Assembly: GCA_019925105.1 (NCBI GenBank)
Contig: JAHGAU010000007.1
Coordinates: 682,001 to 746,000, forward strand
Reading direction: 5' to 3'
Origin: Niebla homalea
Lineage: Eukaryota > Ascomycota > Lecanoromycetes > Lecanorales > Ramalinaceae
DNA length: 64,000 nt
The position numbers and the translations under genes were made by a program. Of the stretch, positions 49,741 to 60,051 are shown piece after piece (position 1 is the first letter of the stretch; the number at the start of each line of letters is the position of its first letter). The notes beneath the pieces were generated by a model that made no database searches, was not told the DNA's origin, and saw nothing but the letters and a program-made list of their open reading frames with translations.

Positions 49741-51001
49741 AGCCCCTATAAGGATACGGTTATAATATTACGGATTTTCTTAAGGAAGTTAAAATATAGG
49801 AAGTATATAAATAGATTATTATTCTTTAAACGGCCGTTAACATTTTTTACTTTAAAGGATAAAGGGTAAAGGCTTGGTGGACGCCGGTTTTTACCTTAAT
49901 ATTATAAGTATCAGGTTTTTACGGTTATTAATAAGGCTAAAAGGTTACGTATTAAGGAACGCCGGAATTAACTTAATTAAATCCGTAATATGAATCAATC
50001 AATCAATTAATATTATATATGATTAATTGATTCATTGATTTATACTACGGGTCTAGCTAAGCTAATTCCGGCGTTCCTTAATACGCGGCTTTTTAGCCTT
50101 ATTAATAACCGTAAAAACCTGATACTTATAACGTTAAGGTAAAAACCGGCGTCTACCAGGCTTTTACCCTTTACCCCTTAAAGTAAAGGATATTAACGGT
50201 TATCCAGAAAATAATAATTTATTAATATACTTCTTATATTCTAATTTTTTTAAGAAAATCTATAATATTATAATTATATCCTTATAAAGGTTATCTTTAA
50301 ACTTTTTACTCTTCCGCTTTTGTATATATTTATATTATTTTAACTTTACGTAATACCTTTAAATATCCTTATTAATATTTATATGCTTATTATATATTTT
50401 TTTTATATTATTATCGTTATTAACTCTTTTAAAGACTTTTAATAAGCGTTTATTATTATATCTTTACGGTTATAGAAAATGCTTTCCGGTTTATATAATT
50501 AACATAACCGGTTTCCGTTTCTCCTTTTCTTTTTAATTAATAACGGGCTTTTTTTATAAGGTTTTTAATAACCTTATTTATTTTTATAATAAAGTTAAAT
50601 TATAATAATAATCCGGTAAATATTATAAATTTAACGGTTATCTAAATATTTTATTTCGTAAATAATATAAAAAATAAAAAATAAAAATATATATAGCGTT
50701 TTATTTTCTTTATCCGTATTTATATTTAGCGTTCATTTAACCTTTAATATATATAATAAATAAGAAATAAATTAAACCGTTTTTATCCGTCCGGAATTAA
50801 ATTATTAATATGTTATTATTTTTCCTTATAATATTATAATAACGGAAATACTTATTAAAAGTCTTTTTATTATTAAAAGTTAAATAACGATAATTTTAAA
50901 GTATAAAGTCTTTATATTTCCGTTAACGTTTAATTTATTTTATTATAGCTTATAAAACGATTATTATAGTTTTTATTTTTTAAATCCCTTTAATTTTAAT
51001 C
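49741..51001. repeat. Large inverted repeat formed by the two LINE 3' ends
   Basis: The left arm (42867-43634 plus 49741-50009, about 1.04 kb) and right arm (50021-51001) are reverse complements around an 11-bp spacer at 50010-50020. Clear pairs are GGCTTGGTGGACGCCGG near 49873 with CCGGCGTCTACCAGGCT near 50147, and CGGTTATTAATAAGGCT near 49923 with its complement near 50095. At the outer end, 42867-42886 pairs with 50982-51001 with differences that are all C/T or G/A. Confidence 0.92.
49992..50042. repeat. LINE tail-to-tail junction with inverted target copy
   Basis: The AATC-repeat tail of the plus LINE ends at 50009 and the tail of the minus LINE begins at 50021. Between them 50010-50020 reads atattatatat, the exact reverse complement of the 11-bp TSD atatataatat that flanks the whole block (42855-42865 and 63798-63808). 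Confidence 0.75.
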
Positions 51002-51765
51002 TCTTTTATATTTAACGGGAATTTATATACGTTTAAATTAACCTTTAAGATATTAATAAAATTAATTTCTTTTTTAACTTATTTTTACTTCGTTTTAATA
51101 AAAAGGGGATAGGTATCTTTAATTTATTCTTTTTAACTTAAAGCTTATTAAGATTTTAATAAATCCGTTTATTTCTTATTATTATAATTAAGTATATATT
51201 TTTCTTTAACCTTATTTAATCGATTATTTAATTTAATAAAACCTTAATTAACGGCATAAAAACTTTAAATTTTAATACCGGGATAAAAATTACTTTATAA
51301 ATACCGTTAATTGTTCTTAAATACCGGTTTTAAACTTTCTATAATATTTAAATAAATTTTTCTTATATCCCGGAGTATCCTTAAGTATATATTAAATAAT
51401 TATAACGTATATTATAGTTAATTTTATTATAGTTTAATAAATAATTTAAGCTTTTTATAACGTAACTTCCTATATTAATATAGTGAAATAAATAAAGTTT
51501 TTTTCTTATAAAGTTATCTTTTTTTAGACTTTTTTTATATAATTTTTTTAATTAAGCTTTTTATTTATTTAAAGGTTAAGGATTTTAATATTAATATCCG
51601 GCTTTATTATAATTTTATTTAAGTTTATTATAATTATTATATTATATAATTTTAGGCTTTTAATTATATAAATAAACTTATACTTATATAATAAGCCTTA
51701 TAAATTCTTACTTATTAAAGATAAACTTTATAAGCTTATTTTAATTTTAAATAATTTATATATAT
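50021..51765 (-). pseudogene. LINE-2 ORF2 C-terminal part and 3' UTR
   Basis: The first ~480 bases from the tail (50021-50500) match the LINE-1 3' UTR. From about 50650 upward lies the C-terminal ORF2 region that aligns with 42866-43200, then the region expected to hold the end of RT or RNase H, up to the G insertion. Motifs inside 51002-51765 are too decayed for me to name. Confidence 0.6.
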
Positions 51766-51995
51766 TGTTAGAGTGCAAGCCCCTCTGGGGTGGTTGGAAG
51801 GTAAAGGGTATATTACGTATAACTAAAGACATTAAAGTACAGAGGTATAGGAGTAAAGGGGCCGAAGGCCTTAATATACCCAGTCGGTAATACTCCTGGG
51901 TGCCGGATTAACCCCGGGCTTAACCCGGAATAAGCCCGGTAAGGCTTATTCCTGAGTTATTAATACCCTTAAACCCTGATATTACCCCCCCCTTT
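51766..51995 (-). repeat. G 3' LTR and polypurine tract
   Basis: LTR 51766-51981. On the minus strand the tract AAAGGGGGGGGTAA (rc of 51982-51995) precedes the LTR, an unusually G-rich polypurine tract. The outer LTR half is preserved and GC-rich, including a palindromic CCGGGCTTAACCCGG-type segment near 51915. Confidence 0.92.
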
Positions 51996-52094
51996 AAGAA
52001 AGGCTTGCCTTTAAGCCTGTAAGTACGTTAAAAAGGAAAAATTTTTTATACTTAAAACCACCCCTTTTACCTATTATTTATAAGCCGGATAACT

Positions 52095-52195
52095 GAAGTA
52101 AGGTCTATATACCACCCAGCTTACCCGTCACTGATTAACCGGGTAAGTGGTATAAGAATATTACCCAGGTTACCCGTTATTGGTTAGCCGGATAA
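52095..52195. repeat. Two ~45-bp tandem units with hairpin potential in the G 3' UTR
   Basis: Unit 1 (about 52098-52153, CAGCTTACCCG...CGGGTAAGTGGTAT) and unit 2 (about 52158-52202, CAGGTTACCCG...CGGATAAGTAGTAT) are direct repeats, each with a CTTACCCG/CGGGTAAG-type stem. Further downstream two copies of TCGTRRCGGTGGCC lie at about 52211 and 52266. Less RIP-affected than the coding part of G. Confidence 0.7.
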
Positions 52196-52589
52196 GTAGT
52201 ATGAAAATTATAGGGGTAATATCGTGGCGGTGGCCGGGTAGTTAATATAAGCATACGGGGGTAGGATCGTAACGGTGGCCCCTATAGTAAGCCTTGAAAC
52301 GCGATTTCGTCCGGGGGGTTCCGGGGCAGGTATCGTTTTTTACGATTTACCTTTTTTTTAAAATATTTTTTCAACCTTATTACCTTATATATTAAATTTA
52401 TATTAATAAAGGGGCGTATAATCCATATAGGTAAATAATATTAATAATAATCATTTTAATAGCTTCGGGGAGCTATAAGGCCGTCTTAAAGGGCTTTTAA
52501 ACCCAATAAAAACGTAATATATAGCCTATAATATTAAGTTTTAAGCTTAATAAAATCGTTATTTAACCTGGACGTTTAAAATAACCCTT

Positions 52590-52757
52590 AGAAACTACCT
52601 TAAATATAATGATATTAGTTGGATCTCCAGGTTATAATCCGGGTTTATCCGGGTACTTCTTATAAAAAACTTTAATTAATCCTTAAATATAAAGGAATTC
52701 TCTTACGTTAACGTAATATTAAATATTATCCGGGGGTAAGTTTATTTATTTAACTTT
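52590..52757 (-). pseudogene. G chromodomain, C-terminal half
   Basis: Reading leftwards from H, the frame gives an INYPPDN-like block, then an LI-VFYKKYPDKPG block and a PGDP end, matching the usual chromodomain and tail of chromoviruses (KWKGY.PE.NTWEP ... L..F...YP.KPGP). It continues the remnant at 53786-53900 across H. Confidence 0.75.
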
Positions 52758-52762
52758 ATATT

Positions 52763-52940
52763 TGTCAGGGTGATAACCACTCGGCCATCTCATGGATAAA
52801 AGTAGCTATCCGGGGTAGGTAATAGCGCTTAGGGGTAAGCCGCTATTACCATATATGAGAAGGTAGTCTACCCGGGGGATCACCCCCAGGGGTAGGCCCT
52901 ACCCCGGAGCCCTTGCTCCAGGGTAGGTACTGCCATAATA
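52763..52940 (-). repeat. H LTR, left (3' LTR in preferred orientation)
   Basis: 178 bp. Contains the A-box match TGGCCGAGTGG (rc of 52777-52787). A perfect 10-bp stem GGTAATAGCG/CGCTATTACC lies near 52819-52851, and further stems GGAGC/GCTCC and GGGGTAG/CTACCCC follow. Confidence 0.95.
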
Positions 52941-53607
52941 GTATCCCCTCTCCTATGGGCTCGTCCCCGAGCCCACAGACTATAAACCACGCCTCCGGGG
53001 GGGAGTTACCCCCCCCCGGGCTGGAGGTCCTCTCAGAACCTGATTGGGGTAGGTAAGTGGGGGTTAAGAGCTCCTTACCTAAGGGAGATCACCTCCGGTA
53101 TAGGTCCGAACCTCCTAGGCCGGACCCGGATTCAGTGGCCCGCAGGCATAATCCAGGGGCTCAGTAACTTTACAAGGGTATAACCCGGGGTTTAATGTCC
53201 TCGTTAAGAATAACCCGTATCTCTTATTGGGTAGGCCCGGATAACCTTTAATAGGTACCCATACCTATACTGTTCCTTATTAGGCAGGTAAAAGCTACGT
53301 CTTAAAGTGTTTTACTTACGGTCCCACGATTAACCCGCGTAGTTTTAAGGCGTTTCAGCCCTTTATATTGGTAATTTTTAGGTATTCCGGCCCCCCTCAA
53401 TAATTTTCTATACCTTAGACCTCGGTCCCCGATACTGTAAAATAACGGGTCCTACCCGCCCCCGTATTTACGCTCAGTCTTACCTCCTGAGTTACTTAAA
53501 AGTCTCACTTTTTTGTAGGCGTCCTCGGATTCGAACTGTAGACCTACCCCTTTAAACCCTTAGGGTTAACTCCGGGGGTATACTACCCTGAAGTTGCGCT
53601 ATTACTC
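52941..53607. other. H internal region, structured and non-coding
   Basis: 667 bp with roughly even base composition, unlike everything around it. Hairpins include TGGGCTCG/CGAGCCCA with a 4-base loop (about 52957-52976) and a CCTCC-G7...C9-GGAGG segment (about 52992-53027). No RT, gag or other protein similarity was seen in six frames. A hammerhead core (CTGANGA plus GAAA), as in plant retrozymes, was looked for by eye and not found. Confidence 0.7.
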
Positions 53608-53632
53608 TGTTAGGGTGATAACCACTCGGCCA
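53498..53632 (-). promoter_or_regulatory. Possible RNA polymerase III promoter across the H LTR/leader junction
   Basis: On the minus strand: A box TGGCCGAGTGG (rc of 53622-53632), a perfect TRGYNNANNNG match of the tRNA-Ser/Leu type, inside the LTR; then 84 bp later AGTTCGAATCC (rc of 53527-53537), one base off the B-box consensus GGTTCGANTCC, in the leader; then CTTTT (rc of 53498-53502), a minimal Pol III stop. Arms around the boxes do not fold into a tRNA: the acceptor and T-stem sides do not pair. Function is inference. Confidence 0.55.
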
Positions 53633-53785
53633 TCTCATGGATAAAAGTAGCTATCCGGGGTAGGTAATAGCGCTTAGGGGTAAGCCGCTATTACCATATA
53701 TGAGAAGGTAGTCTACCCGGGGGATCACCCCCAGGGGTAGGCCCTACCCCGGAGCCCTTGCTCCAGGGTAGGTACTGCCATAACA
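53608..53785 (-). repeat. H LTR, right (5' LTR in preferred orientation)
   Basis: 178 bp, 176 identical to the left LTR. Ends TGTTA/TAACA intact. Confidence 0.95.
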
Positions 53786-55300
53786 ATATTATAACCTTTT
53801 TTTTTAACCGGTATACCGGGAATTAATAATTTCTTTAAGTTTTTATTCTTTAATATTTTTTTTATTTATAATAACGGGTTTAAGGGGTAAATTAATTTAT
53901 TCCGGTAATAATAATTTCTTTTTAATCAAGATACGGGTTAAATCGCTTATTTAAAAAATAAAATAAGTTTAAAAAGTATTTAAGATATTTAATTTATAAA
54001 AGGAATAATATTATTTAAGGATAATATAGGGATTTAAACGTTTATAATTTAACTTCTTATTAAACTGATTAATCATTAAATACTTAGCGTTTATATAAAT
54101 TTTATTATTTATTTTAAATTTTACGTTTTAATATTAATAATTAACTTACTTAAACGTATTATCGTAAGCTTTATTTAAATTAAAATATATTATATTAAGA
54201 ATTTTTTATATAATTTTAATAATATTAATAACTTTTTAACTTAAAGTTATTTACGGGCGGTAATATATTTAATATTATTGGGACTAAATAATATCCTTGG
54301 ATAAAAGCCCTTATTAAAATAAAAAGGTATTATTTTAATTAATTAATTTAAGTTATTATTATCCGTAAATTTTATTATAAATAATTACTATACTTAATCG
54401 TCTTATAAGTAATTTACGTAAATCCGGAGTCTTTATTTTACTTCTTAATTTATTCTTTTAATTTAATTACCTATTACTTTTAACGTAATAAGGAATTAAG
54501 GTCTGGGGGTTAATTTTAAATTAATATAATAAAGAACGTTATATTTTATTAATAAATTACGGGCCGCAATCTAAAATAATACTATCCGGAAGGCCGTAAT
54601 ACTTAAATACTTCCTTAATAAAAAACCAGGTTATTTCTTTAACGGAAACCCCTTCCTTTTTAACGTAATAAAGGATATAATATCGGCCTTTAAATAATAC
54701 ATAAATTACGGTAAGGATAATATTTATGCTTTCATATTTAAGTAATCCGGTAATAAAGTTAATTAAGAAATTAACTTATTTTTATTCTGGGATTTCTAAT
54801 TAATAAAATAATCCTATAAGCTTTTATTATAAGGTTTTAAATTAAAAATAAATATCGTAATTTAAGATATAATGGTTAATATCGTTTTATAAAGTAAGTT
54901 AAAAGAAGTATTAAAAAGTAAGTTTAATTATATAATCTTAACCGGGGTAATTATTAATTAATTTATTATAAGTATACTTTAAACCCTCCGTAATAAGTAA
55001 CGTTAATACCCATAATTTATTTTTATTAATAAAGATATTGGATTAAACCTTAATATAGATTAAAGGTACGCCTTTAAAATTGAATAATCCGTCCTCCGTA
55101 ATTATTTTTTAAAATTTTATTAGGCTTTTATTAATACGGTTGGCTTCACGGATTTACTTATAAAATCCGAGTTTTTTAAGGATTAAATAGGCTGGTACCG
55201 GTGCCTTTTCCCCCTCATTTAAGGCTAAGACCTTAAGACGCTTAAAGGGTAAAACGATTTAAAATTAATCTTTAACCCTATTATCGTCGTTACCTTAAGG
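53786..55300 (-). pseudogene. G integrase and chromodomain N-terminal half
   Basis: The integrase core is readable at about 54820-54540 (minus): LEIPE, DFITG-type (INFITGLLKYE) and GLPDSIILDCGP blocks correspond to the usual DFITGLPxS and GLPxSIxSDRGPQF motifs, with the catalytic Asp of SDRG still Asp. The C-terminal SRYTG block at about 53805-53830 belongs to the chromodomain, broken by H. Stops are of RIP type. Confidence 0.82.
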
Positions 55301-56700
55301 TTAATAACCGGGCATCCGAATAAAGGCGTTAACTTTATTATTTTATTTACCCGGGCGGTAAATAACCTTAAAATTAAACTTAAAAAGGGTATTAAGGTAT
55401 TTTGTTTAACTTTTTATAAGTTTTTAACTCTTAATAAAGTATTTTAAGGCTTAATTATCATTAAAAATATAGAAGGGCTTTTTATTATTTTTAATTTTAA
55501 TTATTAATTCTTTAAATATTTAATAATAATAAAAAGCTTTTTATTATAAATATTATAATTATACTTAATTAATAATATGTTTTTAAAATAATAAGTTATT
55601 AGGTATAATTCCTTAACCTTATTATATTGGGAAAAAATAGCGTTAAAAACGTAATTTAAAAAATCGGTTTTAAGGATCGTTTCTTTATTAAGATTATAAT
55701 AAATTAATACGGGGGCTATAATAAGATCTTTAAGTATTACGTAAGCTCTTTAATATTCCGGGAATTATATAAATAAAATTTCTTTTTTAATAAGCTTGAA
55801 AAAAGGTTTTATTATTTTAAAGAATTAAAAAATAAATCTTTAATAAAAGTTATAAAAATTAATAAATCCTTAAAGGGCTTTTAGGTTAACGGAAATTAAT
55901 TAATCCTTAATTTTATTTATTTTATTGGGGTTTACTTTTAACCCGTTAATAATAAGGATAAAACCTAAAAACTTAATTTATTAAACTCTGAATTTATATT
56001 TCCGGATATTTACTTATAGATTAACGTTACATAAGCGTTTTAATATTAAGTATATATATTAAGTATATTCTTTCTTAATAACGTTATAAATAATAATATT
56101 ATTTAAGTAAGCCTGGATAAAAATATTTAAATAATTAAATAAAACCTTATTTATATATTATTAATACGAGGCAAGGTTATTAATTAAGTTAGAAGGTATA
56201 ACTTTATATTTAAAGGCGCTTAACGAAATAATAAATATTATAAAGTTTTTATTCTCCGGGTATATACGGAGCTTATTAAAAGTTATAATAATATCTAAGC
56301 GGATAATCTATTTATAACCGGTAACTCGGGATAATACCTCTTTTATTAAAGGAATAAGGTATTAATTCCTCTTAATAATAACGTTAATACCATAATAATT
56401 TATATATAGTCGTAAATCGCCGTTAAACTTAAGGGTAAAAAGGATAGGGGATCTATAAGGGGCTTTATTAAGCTCGATAAATCCTTTTTTTAAGTTCTCG
56501 GTAATATATTCCTTTAATTTCTAAAGCTTATAGCCTAAGAACGGATAAATATAATTTTAAAAAGGAATCCTTTTTAAAATTAAGTTAATCTTATAATTAT
56601 AATCCCGGTATAAAGGTAACTTATTTATTATTACGTAATTAAAGATATCCTTAAAATTATAATATTCCGCTAGAAGTTTAACCGTAATCTTATTTATAAA
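55300..56700 (-). pseudogene. G reverse transcriptase and RNase H remnant
   Basis: The RT is readable from about 56480 leftwards: GFIELNKAPYRSPILF, LRLYINY-GIN and a LIKEVLSRVTG block, all in Ty3/Gypsy order (GFIRPSxSPxxSPxxFV, LRxCVDYRxLN). The active site is at 56098-56109 as YLNN (YLDD with two G-to-A changes), preceded by FIQA. RNase H should lie at about 55850-55350 and is too degraded for individual motifs. Confidence 0.87.
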
Positions 56701-59700
56701 AAATTTTTTTCTATAAAGTTATTTTTATAAGTTATTATAATAGAGATATTAACTAAAATATTATTAAGGAAATCTAAATAATTAATTAAGTCCGTTATTA
56801 AAGTATAAAAGGTTTAAATCCATTTTTCCTTTTAAATCCTTATAATAATATAGAAAACCGCCGTATTAATAACTTTAATTAAGAAAAGCTTTTCTTCCTT
56901 AATAAGCTCCGGGAAAAGAAAATTATTTAATAATTTCCTTTTCTTTTCTTAGGGCTTTAATAATTTTAATTTTTTACTTTCTGGGAATATATTTAAAACT
57001 TAATAAGTTAAAGTTATAATTTAAAAGAATTCCGGAATAAACTTTATATTTTAATAATTAATTTTATTATAATTATATTAATTTAATATAAAGAAAATTT
57101 TATTAATTATAGGGTAAACGAATACGTAATACCGTTTTATTTAAGGTTTTTTAAAGATCATATTATATATCTTAAGTTAAGTAATAAATATAAAGAATTA
57201 ATTTTCTGAGTAACCTTTTATAATTATCCGGGGATAGATTATATAAGTAATAGGCCGTAAGTATTTACCCTTATAATCTTAAATGAACTTAGATCGGAAA
57301 AGGATTAAAGGAGAAATTTAAAGTATTATATAAACTTATAGGATAATTTATTTATTAATAAAATAATAATTGGTAATGCTTAAATTAATTAAAAAGGATA
57401 AAAAAAAGTATTAATTTCCGTAATTTATAAATCCGTTAATAATTTAAAGTTTATTATCTTAAATATTAAAGGGGTTTTTAATACTTTTAATATACTTAAT
57501 TATTAAAATTTAAAAATAATATGCGTTTTTATCCCTTATAATAACTTTTATAAAGTTTAATCTTTTATTAATGGTCCGTCCGAGTTATTAAATAAGGTAT
57601 CTTTAAAAGTATAAAAGATCCGGCCGCTTTAATTATAAGTAGGTTCTTTATCTAAATCGGGGGCAATATAATGTACGTTCCTAAGTATTATTTCGGTTAC
57701 GTTGGTAATTAAAATAATTAACTAAGAAATAATTCCCTTAATAAGTAAAGTATTTAAAGTTTAAAGGGGGAATTAACTTTATAATAATAAGAGTGGTTTA
57801 TTGGAATTTAAATCTTCTGAAACTTTTTATTCCGTTAAAGGATTTAAAGGAAATAATATGGGTTTTCGTAATTTTCTTAATTCCCTTAATAAGGGTTTTA
57901 TTTAGGTTAAAGGTTTTTCATTAACGGTAATATTCCGAACGTTAGAAATAATTTATTCTCTTAAGGTATATACGGGTCTTATTTAAGTTATCTAAATTAT
58001 AACTTCCTTAAAGGAAATTTTCATAAAGCCGGTTAAAAAGTTAAATAATTAATTTATAAATTATAATTTTCAGGTTTTTCTTAAAATTTATATACTTAAA
58101 GATTTTAATTAAACTGGTAAAGTTAAAATAAAATATAATAAATTTATCCTTAATTAATATTCTTAAGGCTTAAAAATTATTAATTTAATTTTTTTTTAAT
58201 TAACGTTTTTAAAAATTCAATTTAAAAAGGTTTAGAATTCCTTAAAGATTTAAAAGCTTAATAAAATATTATTATTATATTCCGTTTTTAATTATTTAAG
58301 GACTTTAAGATTTAATAATATTAAAATATAATAGACTTAAGCCTATATAATTAAATATTAATCTTTATTTATCCGGAACTTAATAATAATATAACGTTTA
58401 AAGAAATAATATTAATTATAATCTTCTTTAATAAAGGGTTCGGGATCCTTAATTTTAATTAACTTAAGCTTTTTATAAAAAATAAAGGATACTATAAATT
58501 AATAAAATAAAAAGGTTAAATTCTTCTATTAAAGATTTTTAAGTTTAATAATAAGGTTTATATTTTAACCTTTTAATTTATAATTACGGATTTCTAAGGT
58601 TTTAAGACGGTTTAAGTCTTCTAAGGGAGGGGAGTTATTGTAATTTTACTATTATAAGTAAGTAATTTAATTTATTTTTAATTATAGGTTTTTCCTAATA
58701 TTATTTAATTCCATTTAAAAAACTTATATTTTATCGTTTATATCCTTATAATATTATATATTAACGTTACGTTTTTAACGTAAAAGGTTTAATTACTTTA
58801 AGAATTCCTTAAATTTCTTAAATAAAGCGGATTAAAAAGTAAAATAAGTATAAATCTTTATAAAATATAGAATATATTTAATTAATTCCTTTAAAATAAT
58901 ATCTTTTAGTTTATAATAACGTTAACGGGCAATATAGTCCTTATATCCCCCGTAATTATTATCGGAAACCGGGTTTCCGGTAATTAAATAATTTATCGGG
59001 TCCTTATTTTTTCTACTTTACTAGGGAAAGGCCTTATCTTTAATAGATAATATTAATTAATTAGGGTCCCCTTAAAAATTATTTTATAAGTTATATTTTA
59101 ACGTAAAAATTTTTAATAGAAAAAATTATTAAGGTTTATTATTTATAATTTTAATAAATAAAAAATAAATAAAAAATAAATTAAAATTAAGGAGGAATAA
59201 AGGTAAATAGAAGAAAAGATTAGGAAAAAGGAAAAAGATGGGTTTTTTAACTTTTCCGTTAAATGGATTCTATATTATAAAAGTAATATTATAAAATAAA
59301 ATAATAAAGTTTATATTATAATAAAATTTAATATTGCTTTTTTATATTATAAAGTATTCGTTAAAGTATTTTTTCTTTTAAATATTAAATATTTTATATT
59401 ATAAAGTAAATAAAAAATTAGATATCTTAATTAAAGGTTTTAAAGAGAAAAAAAAAATAATAAGTAAAGATTCTATAAGCTTTTATAGGTTTATTTTTAA
59501 TTAAATTTATAATAATTCTTTTAAGGTTTATTTTATTTATAACCTTTAAATCATTTTATTAAAGCTTAACCTTTAAATCGATTCTTTATATAATTTAATA
59601 AAATTAATATTTACTTATTTAAAGCTATTATAACCTCCCGTTTTAATTATTAACGTTTTTTTATAGCCCGTCCGGATGCTAATCGCCGTATATTTAATTA

Positions 59701-59815
59701 TAATTACCGCCCGTCCAGTACCGTTTTTAATTATCGGTTTATTATCCGTTGTTAATAAGTATTATTAATAAAAACCTTTATTTTACCTTATTATTCCTTA
59801 TAAAAACGTAAATAA
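56700..59815 (-). pseudogene. G gag and protease region remnant
   Basis: About 3.1 kb between the 5' LTR and RT on the minus strand, the position of gag and protease. I see no preserved knuckle or protease triad after RIP. The primer site next to the LTR (59816-59831) is too changed to assign a tRNA. Confidence 0.5.
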
Positions 59816-59831
59816 GTTAATTTTAATATAA

Positions 59832-60046
59832 TGTTAAAGTATAAGCCCCTTTAAGGTAATTAAAAAATAAAGGGTATATTACGTATAATTAAAGATATTA
59901 AAGTATAGAGGTATAAGATAAAAGGGCTAAAGGCCCTAATATACCCAATTAGTGATACTCCTGGGTGCCGGATTAACCCCGGGCTTGGCCCGGGATAGGC
60001 CCGGTAGGGCCTACTCCTGAGTTACCAACACCCCTGAACCCTAACA
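59832..60046 (-). repeat. G 5' LTR
   Basis: 215 bp. The outer end (59955-60046) is GC-rich and RIP-free with paired CCCGGGCTTGGCCCGGG-type symmetry. The inner end (59832 side) is RIP-changed. Confidence 0.94.
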
Positions 60047-60051
60047 TATAT

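Larger units (their letters stand above)
42866..50009 (+). mobile_element. LINE-1: 5'-truncated Tad-like LINE, plus strand (split by Copia-1 D)
   Basis: Pieces 42866-43634 and 49741-50009 make about 1.04 kb, the 3' end of a non-LTR retrotransposon. Its sequence is the reverse complement of the 3' kilobase of the LINE at 50021-63797. It starts at the 11-bp TSD (42855-42865) without a 5' region, as in ordinary 5' truncation during target-primed reverse transcription. It ends in a tail of AATC repeats (49993-50009) instead of poly(A). The first ~190 bp are nearly RIP-free, while the homologous part of the longer LINE is heavily mutated. Confidence 0.88.
52763..53785 (-). mobile_element. H: 1-kb GC-rich non-coding LTR element (TRIM-like) with tRNA-type promoter boxes
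   Basis: 1,023 bp flanked by TSD atatt (52758-52762, 53786-53790), inserted in the chromodomain of G. Direct 178-bp LTRs (52763-52940, 53608-53785), TGTYA...TAAYA, differ at two C/T sites only. The 667-bp interior has no frame worth calling and contains several strong hairpins. Read on the minus strand, a purine-rich tract AGGAGAGGGGATAC lies directly before the 3' LTR (rc of 52941-52954), so minus orientation is preferred. No convincing tRNA primer site is seen. Size, LTR length and lack of genes fit terminal-repeat retrotransposons in miniature. It shows no RIP. Confidence 0.9.
51766..60046 (-). mobile_element. Ty3/Gypsy chromovirus, copy G, inserted in LINE-2 (split by H)
   Basis: 8,281 bp including nested H (about 7.25 kb alone). 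LTRs: 3' LTR 51766-51981 (216 bp) and 5' LTR 59832-60046 (215 bp), ends TGTTA/TAACA. TSD tatat at 51761-51765 and 60047-60051. The minus orientation is shown by RT, integrase and chromodomain reading leftwards and by a polypurine tract next to 51981. Its LTRs are unrelated to those of J, so it is a second chromovirus family. Confidence 0.95.

Noticed and set aside
49741..50230. The palindrome as a telomere, origin or hairpin-type DNA transposon
   Set aside because: The arms are the 3' ends of two LINE copies, and the outer borders coincide with a LINE truncation and TSD.
53490..53650. A functional tRNA gene
   Set aside because: A and B boxes are present, but acceptor, D and T arms do not pair and the box spacing is longer than usual; only promoter-like boxes are claimed.
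52700..53790. GC-rich island as a host gene or rDNA piece
   Set aside because: Exact 178-bp direct terminal repeats with a 5-bp TSD make it an LTR element; no coding frame and no rRNA resemblance.
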